Assembly: GCF_000975115.1 (NCBI RefSeq)
Contig: NZ_BBRE01000002.1
Span: forward strand, 1 to 64,000
Length of the DNA stretch: 64,000 nucleotides
Direction of reading: 5' to 3'
Source of the DNA: Demequina oxidasica
Lineage (GTDB): Bacteria; Actinomycetota; Actinomycetes; Actinomycetales; Demequinaceae
Part shown: in pieces, positions 1 through 9,311 of the stretch
Position numbering within the stretch: position 1 is the stretch's first letter
Layout: the number at the start of each line of letters is the position of its first letter
Translations under genes and position numbers: made by a program
Notes under the pieces: model-generated
Databases searched by the model: none
Told to the model about the DNA's origin: nothing
The model's input: only the letters and a program-made list of their open reading frames with translations

Positions 1-120
1 GAGTTTTGGGAATGGCGGAGGTCCTTCTGGTGTGTTCCGGAACTGACGCAACGGTGCCCTGTAGGGGATCGGACTCTCATTGCATCGCGTCCACTGCAGA
101 TTCTCTTGTTTGAACACGTA

Positions 121-143
121 CTTAGGGATCTCTATCCCCTAAG
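121..143 (-). terminator. Inverted repeat after the glycoside operon, possible terminator
   Basis: CTTAGGG and CCCTAAG form a perfect 7-bp stem around a 9-base loop, about 50 bases beyond the stop codon of the last operon gene. There is no clear T tract, so an operator or weak terminator are both possible. The rest of positions 1-191 shows no convincing gene. Confidence 0.3.
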
Positions 144-191
144 GAACGGACCCATGTTGCGCACTGTGTTGTTCTCAACCGCTGAGGGTGC

Positions 192-1220
192 CTAGACAGA
201 GTCTTCGGGTGAGGCGTCTCGTAATTTGGCGGTGGATTCGCGGACCACCAGTTGGGTGGCAAGACGCTGACGCGGGTGTGCGATGCGATTGCCGTGCACT
301 AGCTGCATAGCCATACGTATTGCTTCGCGGGCCATCTCCTCGAGCGGCTGGCGAACGGTAGTCAGCTCTGGCTGTAGCCACTTCGCGATCATGACGTCAT
401 CAAATCCCACGACAGAGAGGTCGTGAGGGATCGCCAGCCCATGGCGTTTCGCCTCCTTGTAGACGCCGGCGGCGCACTGGTCAGAGCCCGCGAATATGGC
501 GGTGGGTGGCTGCGGAATGCTGAGCATGCGCCGTGTGGCTGTCTCACCGCTCTCCGAGAGAAAGTCGCCCCAGTGCTCCAGGCGCGGATCCGTGGGTACG
601 CCCGCCTTTGCGAGGGCCGCTCGGTAGCCCTGTAGTCGCTCGCGCGAGCATGACACCAGAGTGGGGCCCGTGATGATGCCGATGCGTCGGTGTCCGAGCT
701 GGAGGAGGTGCTGAGTGGCCGCGAACCCGCCCTCGTAGTTGGTGGCGGCAACGGCGGGGATGTCCGGAGCGGTACCTCCCAACGGATCCACAAGGACCAC
801 GGGGGTGTTGAGTTTTGAGAGCTCCTCGGCGATGCCCTCCTGGAAGTCGGTGACAGTGAGCACCACGGCATCGGTGCGCCGTGTCGCCAGGTGCTGGACC
901 CAGTGGCGGTTGCCTATGCGGCGTCCGTGTGTCGAGGTGACGACCAGGCTCACGCCCGCCCGAGCTGCCTCGTCCTCGGCGCCCTGCACTAACGGCATGG
1001 CCCAGTTAGGGTCGAGGTCGCGGATGACGAAGTCGATGAGTCCCGTAGGCCGCTTACCTGAGGTGCCACGGCGCATGTAGTGATGCTCTTCGAGCAATCG
1101 ACGCACGTGGTCTCGTGTGTCTGGGGCAACACCATCGCGCCCGTTAAGTACTTTCGACACGGTCGGCACGGACACCCCGGCTAGCTCCGCGATTTCCGCC
1201 ATAGACACTCGGGGACTCAT
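192..1220 (-). CDS. LacI-family transcriptional regulator, last gene of the xylan-type operon
   Basis: DNA-binding repressor with an N-terminal LacI helix-turn-helix (residues about 6-28, AEIAELAGVSVPTVSKVLNG) and a periplasmic-binding-protein-like sugar sensor ending with the usual VGFDD and LTTVRQP motifs; 342 residues is the normal family length. I chose the ATG at 1220 because it begins MSPRVSMAEIAELAG; an upstream in-frame extension has no family character and lies in the preceding gene. The start overlaps the GH10 stop by four bases (ATGA), so translation is probably coupled. Being the last gene of the operon it may control, it could give feedback. The inducer is unknown, presumably a xylo-oligosaccharide (inference from context). 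Confidence 0.9.
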   Translation of the reverse strand: MSPRVSMAEIAELAGVSVPTVSKVLNGRDGVAPDTRDHVRRLLEEHHYMRRGTSGKRPTGLIDFVIRDLDPNWAMPLVQGAEDEAARAGVSLVVTSTHGRRIGNRHWVQHLATRRTDAVVLTVTDFQEGIAEELSKLNTPVVLVDPLGGTAPDIPAVAATNYEGGFAATQHLLQLGHRRIGIITGPTLVSCSRERLQGYRAALAKAGVPTDPRLEHWGDFLSESGETATRRMLSIPQPPTAIFAGSDQCAAGVYKEAKRHGLAIPHDLSVVGFDDVMIAKWLQPELTTVRQPLEEMAREAIRMAMQLVHGNRIAHPRQRLATQLVVRESTAKLRDASPEDSV

Positions 1221-2509
1221 GCGCCGAGCACCACCCTCAGGTGGCGTTCGCGGCCCGCCTCTACGGTGATGTCCGTCTTGCTGCCACGGTGGGAGATTCG
1301 GTAGGTGCCCGCGAAGCCCTGCACCCTCAGCCGGCCAGCCTCGTCCGTTCGTTCGACGCCCGGTGCATGCCACCATTCGCCCTTGATCAACCCGTGGAGT
1401 GAGTCAAAGGCGGGCTTGCGCGAACCGTCGGGGCGGAGAAGTCCCGACGGCGCCCCAAGCCAGGCAGTGGCATCGGAGAGACCCCAGTACGTCACGGACT
1501 CGACCGCGGGGTGGGCAACGAGGGTGCAGTAGTGGCGCACGATCTCATCGGCTTGACGGGCTTCTCCCTGAGCAGTCGATGGCCAACTGGCGGGCGTGAA
1601 GTCGTTGAGATCAACGATGTGTGCCGGCATGAGATTTCCAGATACGAGTGAAGTCTCGGTCATCTGCAACGGCAGCCCGAATCGCGCGAATCTCTCCAGG
1701 ATCTCCCACACCTCGTCCTCACCCCGGTACCCCTGGTGCATGTGAGTTTGCAGTCCGATCGCATCAATCTGTATACCGGCTTCGAGGCACTCTGAGATGA
1801 CGCGCTCATACTCGGGGGAGAGGTCGAAGTCATTGATGACTAACCTTGCCGATGGATTCGCCGCGCGGGCGGATTCGAATGCGAGGCGTACTGTCTCGAC
1901 CCAACCCTCGGATTGGGCAAGTCGAGTCACTGCGTTCGCTTCGGCCGTGAACGACGGGAGGATCACTGGCTCGTTGATCGCGTCCCAGTGGTCGATCACG
2001 CCTGCAAAGTCAGCCACGTCGCGCCCAATGCGTGCACGCATGGCGGACTCCGCTTGCGACTCGGGCATCTCCAGAAGCCACGGGGGAGCCAGGGTGTGCC
2101 AGAGAAGGGGATGCCCTTTCACAGAGACGCCATGTCGCGCGAACCAACGCGCGGCCGCGAGGAGCCGCTTGGTGTCCGGGTGACCCTGCGTGGGTTCAAA
2201 GCGCGCCCAATAGAACGGCAGCGTCGCCATGTTGAAGAGCGAGAACCAGTCCTTCGCGAGAGTCGCACCGTCGCCGCCGGAGGCATCGACGCCCGAGTTG
2301 GCCGCAGCATCGTGCCGTGGCGGGGTTTGCTCGTTGGCAAAGTCGATCAAATCGAAGCCTATGCTTCCAAAGCCAAACTCGTGGCTCACCTGCTCGATGC
2401 GCACGTCGGTATGGGGGATGAGAGTGCCGTCGTTGTCGACGACGGTTACGGTAGTGCGCCCACGCCGGTGATCAAGCGAGGTGGGCGCACGGCCCGCAAC
2501 TGTCGTCAT
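1217..2509 (-). CDS. Glycoside hydrolase family 10, endo-beta-1,4-xylanase-like, cytoplasmic
   Basis: Retaining GH10 enzyme that should cleave beta-1,4-xylosidic bonds. The acid/base Glu lies in DAINEP (about E180) and the nucleophile in QMTETSL (about E285); WARFEPTQG and HPLLWH match GH10 strands. Length is 430 residues. There is no signal peptide, so it probably trims xylo-oligosaccharides imported by the neighbouring ABC transporter rather than attacking polymeric xylan (inference). Residues after about 345 form a short non-catalytic beta-rich tail. It sits 8 bases after the GH3 stop and overlaps the LacI start by four bases. Xylan specificity rests on family membership only. Confidence 0.88.
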   Translation of the reverse strand: MTTVAGRAPTSLDHRRGRTTVTVVDNDGTLIPHTDVRIEQVSHEFGFGSIGFDLIDFANEQTPPRHDAAANSGVDASGGDGATLAKDWFSLFNMATLPFYWARFEPTQGHPDTKRLLAAARWFARHGVSVKGHPLLWHTLAPPWLLEMPESQAESAMRARIGRDVADFAGVIDHWDAINEPVILPSFTAEANAVTRLAQSEGWVETVRLAFESARAANPSARLVINDFDLSPEYERVISECLEAGIQIDAIGLQTHMHQGYRGEDEVWEILERFARFGLPLQMTETSLVSGNLMPAHIVDLNDFTPASWPSTAQGEARQADEIVRHYCTLVAHPAVESVTYWGLSDATAWLGAPSGLLRPDGSRKPAFDSLHGLIKGEWWHAPGVERTDEAGRLRVQGFAGTYRISHRGSKTDITVEAGRERHLRVVLGA

Positions 2510-2517
2510 CGATTCGC

Positions 2518-4788
2518 CTAGCTGACCGTGGCGGTTGTCATGCGATTGGAGTCAACGGTGACCTTGTAATCAGGGCCGGTGAGTTCGATCCGAGCAGTGG
2601 CCTCACGCCAATCGCTCGCGCCCACCCAGAGGTCCACGTCGCCGGACTCGACCACGCGCACGCCGGCACGGTTGGTGAAGGCTAGACGCGTGGTGGGAAC
2701 GCGGAACTCAACTCGCCGGGATTCGCCTGCTTCCAGTTCGATTCGCGCGAAGCCAATGAGTTGTGCGACGGGCCTGGTCACACTTCCGACCAGGTCGTGG
2801 CCGTACAACTGCACTACGTCGGCGCCCGCGCGCGCGCCGGTGTTAGTGACGGTGACCGTCGCAGTAATCGCACCGTTGCAGGTGACCTCCGCATCGACCT
2901 CGAGGTCGGTGTGCGCGAAGGTGGTGTACGACAGGCCAGTACCAAAAGCCGATGCTGGAATGGTCGAGAGGTTGCTCACCTCACCATCGCCCCCGAGGGT
3001 CGGGTGAAGGTACGAGTACGGCTGAGCACCGGCGGACCGGGGCAGTGACACTGGCAACTTCCCGGAGGGATTGACCCGCCCTGACAGGACGCCAGCGATG
3101 GCACCGGCTCCCTCTTCACCGGGGAAGAAAGCTTGTACAACGGCGGCGCATCGTTCCATCGCCCAGCCCAGGGCGTAAGGCCGGCCGGTGACGGCCACGA
3201 GCACCACGGGGGTGCCAGTCGCCAGCAACCGCTCTACCAGTTCACGCTGAACGCCGGGTAGCTCGAGGCTGTCGGTGTCGCAGCCTTCGCCGGACGTCGC
3301 GCGACCGAACAGGCCCGCGCTGTCGCCCACCACCACAAAGGCGACATCGGCGTCACGCGTCACGCGCTCCGCCTCCTCAATCCCGGAGGCATCGTCACTG
3401 GCCACGTCACAGCCGAGCGCGAACGTGACGTCCGCGTCCCACTCTGCCGCGATGGCCTCCCGTACTGAGGGCGCCTCGAACCCCATGGGGGTTCCGGGGT
3501 GCTGGGCGAGCACGTGATTGGCAAACGAGTAGCAGCCAAACAGCGCGTTGGGGCGGTCGGCGTTGGGACCCACCACGGCGATCTTGGATCGACCAGTGAT
3601 GTTCGGAGTGAACGGCAGAGCGCCGTCGTTGCTGACCAGCACGATCGACTGCTCGGCGAGCGTACGGGCTACGTCACGGTGCGCCGGGGAATCTAGGTCA
3701 ATGCCGGCGGGCGGCTCATCCTCGAAGGTGGCACCCAACAAGCCGAGTTCTTCCTTTTGGGCGAGGACGCGCAGCACCGCGCGGTCCACAAGTGCCTCGT
3801 CCACCGCGCCAGAGCGCACTGCCTCGGCGAGGGGTACGAGATAGGCGTTGCCGGTGGGCAGTTCCACGTCGACGCCAGCCTTGAGCGCGAGGCCGGCTGC
3901 CTCGCCAAGATCGCCTGCGACGTGGTGAAGTATCTGGAGGAAAGCGACGCCAAAGTAGTCCGCGACTACTACACCGTCGAATCCCCAGGTGCCTCGCAAA
4001 AGGTCCGTCAGGAGACTCTCGTCGGCAGCCACGGGCACGCCATCGATCTCCGCGTAGGAGTGCATGACTGAGCGCACCTTGCCGTCAAGGACTGCCATCT
4101 CAAAGGGAATCAGCAGCACGTCAGCAAGCTCGCGAGGTCCAGCGTGAACCGGGGCAAAGTTGCGGCCCGACTGCGATGCCGAGTACCCCACAAAGTGCTT
4201 AAGCGTCGCGTGGACACCCTCGCTCTGGATGCCCTGCACGTAGGCCGTGCCGATTGCGCCCACCAAGTATGGGTCTTCGCTGATGCACTCCTCCACTCGG
4301 CCCCAGCGCGCATCGCGCACCACGTCGAGCACCGGGGCGAGCCCCTGGTGAATGCCGAGCGAGCGCATGGACTCGCCAATCTGGGCGCCCATCTGAGCGA
4401 TCAGATCCGGGTTGAAGCTCGCCCCCCATGACAGCGGAGCGGGGTAGGTTGCGGCCTTCCAGGCGCTCAACCCGGTGAGGCACTCCTCGTGGACGATCGC
4501 GGGTATGCCGTGACGCGTGTCGGTGACGAGCTTCCGCTGCTGTTCCCAAAGCCACGCGGCCCGAGCATCGGCGTCGACCGGGGATGTGCCGTACACACGG
4601 GTGAAGTGTCCTAGCCCAAGGCCGACAGCCTGGTCCAGAGCACCGGTATGTGCGACCTCGCCCTGCAGCGGTGCGACTACGTCGCCGCCCTCGTCCTGCC
4701 AGAAGCCCACGAGCTGGGCCAGCTTCTCCTCGAGCGTCATCGAACTGATGATGCTCGAGATGTCGGTGTTGTGTTGAGTGGAGGTCAT
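2518..4788 (-). CDS. Glycoside hydrolase family 3 beta-glycosidase (beta-xylosidase/beta-glucosidase)
   Basis: Three-domain GH3 exo-glycosidase of 756 residues: N-terminal TIM barrel (KHFVGYS, RWGRVEECISEDPYLVG), an alpha/beta sandwich, and a C-terminal fibronectin-III-like domain. The nucleophile Asp is in VVADYFG (about D277). Start ATG at 4788 is supported by GAAGGGA just upstream; a longer in-frame reading would run into the permease gene. There is no signal peptide, so it should act in the cytoplasm on imported oligosaccharides, releasing monosaccharides alongside the GH10 enzyme. Two bases separate it from the permease stop. Xylosidase versus glucosidase activity cannot be decided here; the GH10 partner favours xylosidase. 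Confidence 0.9.
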   Translation of the reverse strand: MTSTQHNTDISSIISSMTLEEKLAQLVGFWQDEGGDVVAPLQGEVAHTGALDQAVGLGLGHFTRVYGTSPVDADARAAWLWEQQRKLVTDTRHGIPAIVHEECLTGLSAWKAATYPAPLSWGASFNPDLIAQMGAQIGESMRSLGIHQGLAPVLDVVRDARWGRVEECISEDPYLVGAIGTAYVQGIQSEGVHATLKHFVGYSASQSGRNFAPVHAGPRELADVLLIPFEMAVLDGKVRSVMHSYAEIDGVPVAADESLLTDLLRGTWGFDGVVVADYFGVAFLQILHHVAGDLGEAAGLALKAGVDVELPTGNAYLVPLAEAVRSGAVDEALVDRAVLRVLAQKEELGLLGATFEDEPPAGIDLDSPAHRDVARTLAEQSIVLVSNDGALPFTPNITGRSKIAVVGPNADRPNALFGCYSFANHVLAQHPGTPMGFEAPSVREAIAAEWDADVTFALGCDVASDDASGIEEAERVTRDADVAFVVVGDSAGLFGRATSGEGCDTDSLELPGVQRELVERLLATGTPVVLVAVTGRPYALGWAMERCAAVVQAFFPGEEGAGAIAGVLSGRVNPSGKLPVSLPRSAGAQPYSYLHPTLGGDGEVSNLSTIPASAFGTGLSYTTFAHTDLEVDAEVTCNGAITATVTVTNTGARAGADVVQLYGHDLVGSVTRPVAQLIGFARIELEAGESRRVEFRVPTTRLAFTNRAGVRVVESGDVDLWVGASDWREATARIELTGPDYKVTVDSNRMTTATVS

Positions 4789-4790
4789 TA

Positions 4791-5693
4791 CTATCCCTTC
4801 ACCGCGCCGGTCAGGCCGTCCACAATGCGTCGCTCCATGAAGAGGAAGAAGACGAGCGCAGGAATCATCGCGAGCGAGGTGTAGGCCATGATCATGGTGG
4901 TCGCTGAGGAGTGCTGACCCTGGAAAGTGGTCACGCCGAGAGGCAGGGTCATTCCGGTGGGATCTCCTGTAAGTAGAAGTAGAGGAAGCAAGTAGGCGTT
5001 CCACGAGCCGATGAAGGCGAGCACCCCGACAGTCACCATTCCGGGCTTGGCCAGGGGCAACAACATCCGCCAGAAGAAGCCCACGCGAGACACGCCGTCC
5101 ATCGCCGCGGCCTCCTCCAGTTCCATAGGCAGGGCCTTAAGGAATGGGCGAAGGATAATGATGGTGACAGGCAGGCCGAAGGCGATCTGCGGGATCACCA
5201 GCCCCCACAGTCCGGAGATGCCCATGTCACGTAGCAGCAGGTAGAGCGGGAGCACTGCGACGGTGAGGGGGAACATGAGTCCAGTGGTGAACACCACGAA
5301 GAAGAATTCGCGTCCACGGAATTTGTATCGCGCCAAGGGATAGGCCGCCATGGTGCCGAACAGCACCACTCCGAACGTGGTGGCTAACGCGACCACAGTT
5401 GAGTTGAGCAGCTGGCGCCAGAAAAGCGGCTCGGACAGGATGGTCCAGTAGTTCTGCCATTGGAAGGGGTTGGGGAAGCCAGTAGGGTTCTCGGCCAGGT
5501 CACCTTGGGTCTTGAACCCGCCTAGGACCAAATAGAGGATGGGGCCGAGGGTAAGCGCTACGCCCACCAGCGCGACGCCGACCGATAGGTACACGGACTT
5601 GTCGAACTTGCGCGGCTTAACCGAGCGCATCCCCGGAGCAGGGGTGGAGAACTGTTCCACGACTGATTGTTGTGGTGAAGTCATGGTGATCAC
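4791..5693 (-). CDS. Sugar ABC transporter permease, MalG type (CUT1)
   Basis: Inner-membrane permease of the carbohydrate-uptake-1 family, 300 residues with about six membrane segments. The EAA loop that docks the ATPase is visible (EEAAAMDGVSRVGFFWRMLLPLAKPG, near residues 190-215). The start is GTG at 5693, overlapping the stop of the MalF-type gene as GTGA; an ATG at 5684 three codons in is the alternative. It should pair with the MalF-type subunit and the lipoprotein to import oligosaccharides. No ATPase gene lies in the operon, as is common in actinobacteria that share one MsiK-type ATPase among CUT1 systems. Confidence 0.93.
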   Translation of the reverse strand: MITMTSPQQSVVEQFSTPAPGMRSVKPRKFDKSVYLSVGVALVGVALTLGPILYLVLGGFKTQGDLAENPTGFPNPFQWQNYWTILSEPLFWRQLLNSTVVALATTFGVVLFGTMAAYPLARYKFRGREFFFVVFTTGLMFPLTVAVLPLYLLLRDMGISGLWGLVIPQIAFGLPVTIIILRPFLKALPMELEEAAAMDGVSRVGFFWRMLLPLAKPGMVTVGVLAFIGSWNAYLLPLLLLTGDPTGMTLPLGVTTFQGQHSSATTMIMAYTSLAMIPALVFFLFMERRIVDGLTGAVKG

Positions 5694-6742
5694 CGGGCCT
5701 TTCGGATGCGGTCGGTGTTGTCGTTGCGCAGCACCACGAGCATGTAGGCGACGGCGACGGCGAATGAGATGAAGAACATGATCACGGCGATGGCCGAGCC
5801 GTAGCCCCAGTCAGAGCGGAAGAACCCGATCTGCATCATGTAGGTGGCAATTGTTGAGTATTGTCCGGTGGTGCCACCTTGGTTCAGGACCCACACCATG
5901 TCGAACAACTGAATCGAGCCGATGAGGGACAAGAACGCCCAGATGCGGATAGTGGGTCCGATCAATGGGATGTTGATGCGCCACTGGACTTGCCACCAAC
6001 TAGCGCCGTCGATCGAGGCAGCTTCCTGTAGGTCTTCCGGTACGCCGGAAAGTCCTGCGAGGAACAGAATGATCGCCAGGCCGATGTACTTCCACGTGAT
6101 GATGAAGAAAACGACCCAGAAGGCCCAGGTCTGATCTTCGAGCCAACCTCCCGCTGGGGGATTGAGGCCGATCGAATGCATGAAGTCTGTTGCAATGCCG
6201 TTGGGGTCAAAGATGATGAGCCACATGACTCCTGCGATTACTTCGCTCAGGACATAGGGGGCAAACATAATGACGCGAACAGAGGGGCGACCCGGGAACT
6301 TGCGGTTGAGTGTCAGCGCGATTAGCAATGCGAGCGGGAGCTGCACCGCCATCGACAAGCCGATGATCGCAAAGTTATGGCCCAACGCCTCCCAGAAAGG
6401 CTGGGAGTACTGCGTTGTGAACGCCTGCTTGAGGTCGGGGTCGGTGCCGCCGAACAGCGCTCGGGCGTAGTTCTCAAAGCCGATGAACTCGGCATCGGAG
6501 AACTGCGATACGCCGTTCCATTTGTAGAAGCTGTACCGCGCGGCCGAGATGACCGGGTACACGACGAAGGTGAGGAACAGGACTAGCGCGGGCCCCACAA
6601 AGAGGGTGATTTCGCCCCATTTGCGGATGTTGTCACGACGCTTGTGATTGGTGACGGGTGTGACGGGACGCGGTCCCGCCGCCGACGCATTCGCGTCGAC
6701 GGCGGAACCCTGACCCACACCCGAGGTCTCCAGTGCAGTCAC
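5690..6742 (-). CDS. Sugar ABC transporter permease, MalF type (CUT1)
   Basis: Integral membrane permease of 350 residues. After a polar N-terminal stretch of about 45 residues there are six membrane segments and the EAA motif EAASIDGASWWQVQWRINIPLIGPTIR. It forms the heterodimeric channel with the MalG-type subunit whose gene overlaps its stop by four bases. It follows the lipoprotein gene by 40 bases, in the usual order binding protein, MalF, MalG. Substrate is inferred from the GH10 and GH3 genes to be a beta-linked xylo- or gluco-oligosaccharide. Confidence 0.93.
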   Translation of the reverse strand: MTALETSGVGQGSAVDANASAAGPRPVTPVTNHKRRDNIRKWGEITLFVGPALVLFLTFVVYPVISAARYSFYKWNGVSQFSDAEFIGFENYARALFGGTDPDLKQAFTTQYSQPFWEALGHNFAIIGLSMAVQLPLALLIALTLNRKFPGRPSVRVIMFAPYVLSEVIAGVMWLIIFDPNGIATDFMHSIGLNPPAGGWLEDQTWAFWVVFFIITWKYIGLAIILFLAGLSGVPEDLQEAASIDGASWWQVQWRINIPLIGPTIRIWAFLSLIGSIQLFDMVWVLNQGGTTGQYSTIATYMMQIGFFRSDWGYGSAIAVIMFFISFAVAVAYMLVVLRNDNTDRIRKAR

Positions 6743-6782
6743 TAGAAAGCCTCGCTTTCGTATTGGTTGTGTGGTGCGGGAA

Positions 6783-8150
6783 CTACGCCGTGGCCGCGGC
6801 TGCGGTCATTCCGTCAACGATGTCCTGCGAGGAGTTTTGACCGCCGAACATCCCTACGATGCCGTCGTTCATTGCACCACCCACGTTGGGGCCGAATGCG
6901 GTGTCGAGCCAGAGCTGCACGTAGCCGGCGTTACCAGCGACCTGAGCGAGCTCGACGAGCACGGGATTGGTGACGGCCTCGGCTGCGGCAGGTGCCACAG
7001 GGAGTCCGCCAACTGCTGCAGCGAAGCCCTTCTGCACGTCGTCGCTCACGATGTACGCCAGGAAATCGGCGCACTCCGGGGGTGCGTCCACGTAGCAGGA
7101 GAAACCATCACCGCCACCGAGTGCAGCGGTCGGGTCACCGGCGCCGCTCGAGGTAGCGGGCATCGGGAACCAGCCCAGGTCCTCGTGCAGGTCGGCAATT
7201 GCCTGGTCGCTACCGTCCGTGAAGCCCTCGTAGACAAAGACGTTCCACTGACCCATGAGCTCCATGGCTGCCTGGCCGGTGGCCACGAGTCCCGCTGACG
7301 ACGTGGCGCCGGTCTGGGCGACAGTCGAGGTGAACTGCGGCTGGAAGGGATCCGTGCCGATGAAGTCATTCAGCTGATCGCCAGCGTCAATCCAGCATGG
7401 GTCGGAGAAGTCATAGCTTCCGGTACCGGCGTTCAGTGCCTCCTGCGAGCAGGAGCGGAGCGCGAAGTTGTACCACCAGTGTGCCGCGGGCCACTTGTCA
7501 CCCGCGCCTACGGCGATTGGGACGATGCCCGCGTCCTTGAGTTTCTGGACGTCAGTGTTGAGCTCAGCCATGGTGGTGGGCTCCTCGATGATGCCAGCCT
7601 TCTCGAAGAGTGACTTGCGGTACCAGATACCCTCTACACCAAACTGGAAAGGCAGACCGTAGGTATTGTCGCCAGCCTGCCATGGAGCAACACCGCCGCC
7701 GAGGCGGGTGATGTCGTCCGCGTTGGACTCGGTGAGGTCCATCAGGTAGCCGGCAGCTGCCTGAGCGGCCATCTCTCCACCACCCCATTGCTGGAATAGA
7801 TCGGGCGCATCGCCCGACTGCAGTGCGGTAGGGATGCGAGTCTTCTGCAGGTCCTCGTTCTGGATCTGAGAAATATCTATCGTGACGTTGGGGTGCATGG
7901 CCGTGTAATCAGCCGCGACCTTGTCCCAGTAGTCGCCGAGCGCGTTCTCTCCGGCGTCGCCAGCGACACCATTGTGCCACCAGGTGAGGGTGACGGGTTC
8001 TGCGTTGGGGGCATCACTTGCAGTGCCGTTGGTGGCACCGGTAGTCGGCTCCTCAGTCGTGCCCGAGTCGCTACTGCTACAAGCAGCAAGTACCAAAGCG
8101 GTGGATACGAAGAGCGCAGTGATGGCGCCTCCGCGACGGGAGTTCGTCAT
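6783..8150 (-). CDS. Extracellular sugar-binding lipoprotein of the ABC transporter
   Basis: Family 1 extracellular solute-binding protein of 455 residues. The N-terminus is a lipoprotein signal: charged MTNSRRGG, hydrophobic core, and lipobox LAAC with Cys near residue 24, followed by a Ser/Thr/Gly-rich linker. It should capture oligosaccharides outside the cell and deliver them to the two downstream permeases. It is the first gene of the minus-strand operon; its start lies downstream of a TTGACA/CAAGAC promoter overlapped by a perfect palindromic operator at 8221-8240. Confidence 0.93.
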   Translation of the reverse strand: MTNSRRGGAITALFVSTALVLAACSSSDSGTTEEPTTGATNGTASDAPNAEPVTLTWWHNGVAGDAGENALGDYWDKVAADYTAMHPNVTIDISQIQNEDLQKTRIPTALQSGDAPDLFQQWGGGEMAAQAAAGYLMDLTESNADDITRLGGGVAPWQAGDNTYGLPFQFGVEGIWYRKSLFEKAGIIEEPTTMAELNTDVQKLKDAGIVPIAVGAGDKWPAAHWWYNFALRSCSQEALNAGTGSYDFSDPCWIDAGDQLNDFIGTDPFQPQFTSTVAQTGATSSAGLVATGQAAMELMGQWNVFVYEGFTDGSDQAIADLHEDLGWFPMPATSSGAGDPTAALGGGDGFSCYVDAPPECADFLAYIVSDDVQKGFAAAVGGLPVAPAAAEAVTNPVLVELAQVAGNAGYVQLWLDTAFGPNVGGAMNDGIVGMFGGQNSSQDIVDGMTAAAATA

Positions 8151-8193
8151 GTTGGGTCCTTTCAGTCGTCGTTGACCTTGCCGAACAGGGCGA

Positions 8194-8222
8194 GTCTTGC
8201 ACTGGTTTCAAAAAAGTGTCAA
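8194..8222 (-). promoter_or_regulatory. Promoter of the sugar-uptake/glycosidase operon
   Basis: On the minus strand TTGACA (8217-8222) and CAAGAC (8194-8199) are separated by 17 bases. The -35 hexamer overlaps the palindrome at 8221-8240, so a bound repressor would block RNA polymerase. Confidence 0.6.
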
Positions 8223-8240
8223 ACGTTATCGATAACGTTT
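8221..8240. promoter_or_regulatory. LacI-type operator, perfect 20-bp palindrome
   Basis: AAACGTTATCGATAACGTTT is its own reverse complement and has the central CG typical of LacI/GalR operators. It lies between the divergent operon and the LacI gene at 8269, overlapping the operon -35 element. The adjacent LacI protein, the terminal LacI protein, or both may bind; the sequence does not say which. Confidence 0.8.
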
Positions 8241-8268
8241 TAGTTAACTTCCCGGTAGCATCGTACCT

Positions 8269-9288
8269 ATGGAAAACCGCCCAAGGCCAAAGATGTCCGA
8301 CGTAGCCCGAATAGCAGGGGTTTCTGTGGCGACGGTCTCGAAAGTTGTCAACGGACGCTACGGCGTATCGAAAGAAACTTTCGAAACTGTGCAGCGCGTG
8401 ATCGACGAACTTGGCTACGTGGGCAACCTCAGCGCCACCTCTCTTCGCAGCGCCAAGACCAACGTGCTGGGCATCCTCGTGGCATCGTTCGAGCCCTACG
8501 CCGCTGAGCTACTTAAGGGGGCGGCATCGGCTTCAGGTGGCAGCGGCTACGAACTGCTCGCGCATGCCGGAAACGACACTCACGGCTGGGAGCGTAGGTC
8601 GCTCGCGCGCATGGGCGGCACGCTCATTGATGGTGCTGTGGTCGTCACCCCGACCGTCATCGAGGCAAGCAACGTGATTCCCATCGTCGCGGTTGACCCG
8701 CATTGGGGGCCAACGCTGGTGCCCACGGTTGACTCGGACGGCTTTGGTGGGGGAAGGGCTGCCGCCGCGTATCTGCTGTCACTTGGACACACCCGCATCG
8801 CGCATATGGCCGGCCGCGAGGACCTGGACTCGGCCCGCGAGCGCGAGCGCGGCTACAGGGACGCCATGCGCGAGGCGGGCGTCGCTGTCGACGACTCGCT
8901 CGTGCGTGACGCGCGCTATGACCCGGACATTGCGCTCGATGTGGCGCGCGAACTCCTCACTATGCCTGATCGACCTACGGCAATCTTCGCGGCCAACGAC
9001 ATCACGGCATTGAGTGCAATGCGCGTCGCTGAGGAATTGGGGCTGTCAGTGCCAGGGGATGTCTCCATTGTTGGCTTTGATGACGTGCCCGAGGCGACGC
9101 TTGCCCAACCACAACTGACCACCGTGAGGCAGCCGCTTCAGGCCATGGGGGCCGAGGCCATGCGCATGCTGCTCGACATCCTGTCCGGCGTGGATCGTGA
9201 GACGCACGTGCGCATGGGCACCGAGCTCATTGTCCGTGATTCGTGCGGGCCGGCTCCTGATGTCGTGCGCACGGTGGAATCCGCGTAA
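8269..9288 (+). CDS. LacI-family transcriptional regulator, divergent from the sugar operon
   Basis: 339-residue repressor: helix-turn-helix at residues about 7-30 ([20 protein letters not shown]), then a sugar-sensing domain ending in [23 protein letters not shown]. It is divergent from the solute-binding-protein operon with the palindrome 28 bases upstream of its ATG, which suggests autoregulation and control of the operon (inference). No Shine-Dalgarno sequence precedes the ATG and TAGCAT lies at 8256-8261, so the mRNA may be leaderless. It is not closely similar in sequence to the first LacI protein, so they probably answer different signals. Confidence 0.92.
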   Translation: MENRPRPKMSDVARIAGVSVATVSKVVNGRYGVSKETFETVQRVIDELGYVGNLSATSLRSAKTNVLGILVASFEPYAAELLKGAASASGGSGYELLAHAGNDTHGWERRSLARMGGTLIDGAVVVTPTVIEASNVIPIVAVDPHWGPTLVPTVDSDGFGGGRAAAAYLLSLGHTRIAHMAGREDLDSARERERGYRDAMREAGVAVDDSLVRDARYDPDIALDVARELLTMPDRPTAIFAANDITALSAMRVAEELGLSVPGDVSIVGFDDVPEATLAQPQLTTVRQPLQAMGAEAMRMLLDILSGVDRETHVRMGTELIVRDSCGPAPDVVRTVESA

Positions 9289-9311
9289 CGCCCCAGTTCT
9301 TCGGCAGTCTT

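Noticed and set aside
1377-4000. Plus-strand frames opposite the GH10 and GH3 genes
   Set aside because: Both strands stay open because of high GC; only the minus strand shows catalytic motifs.
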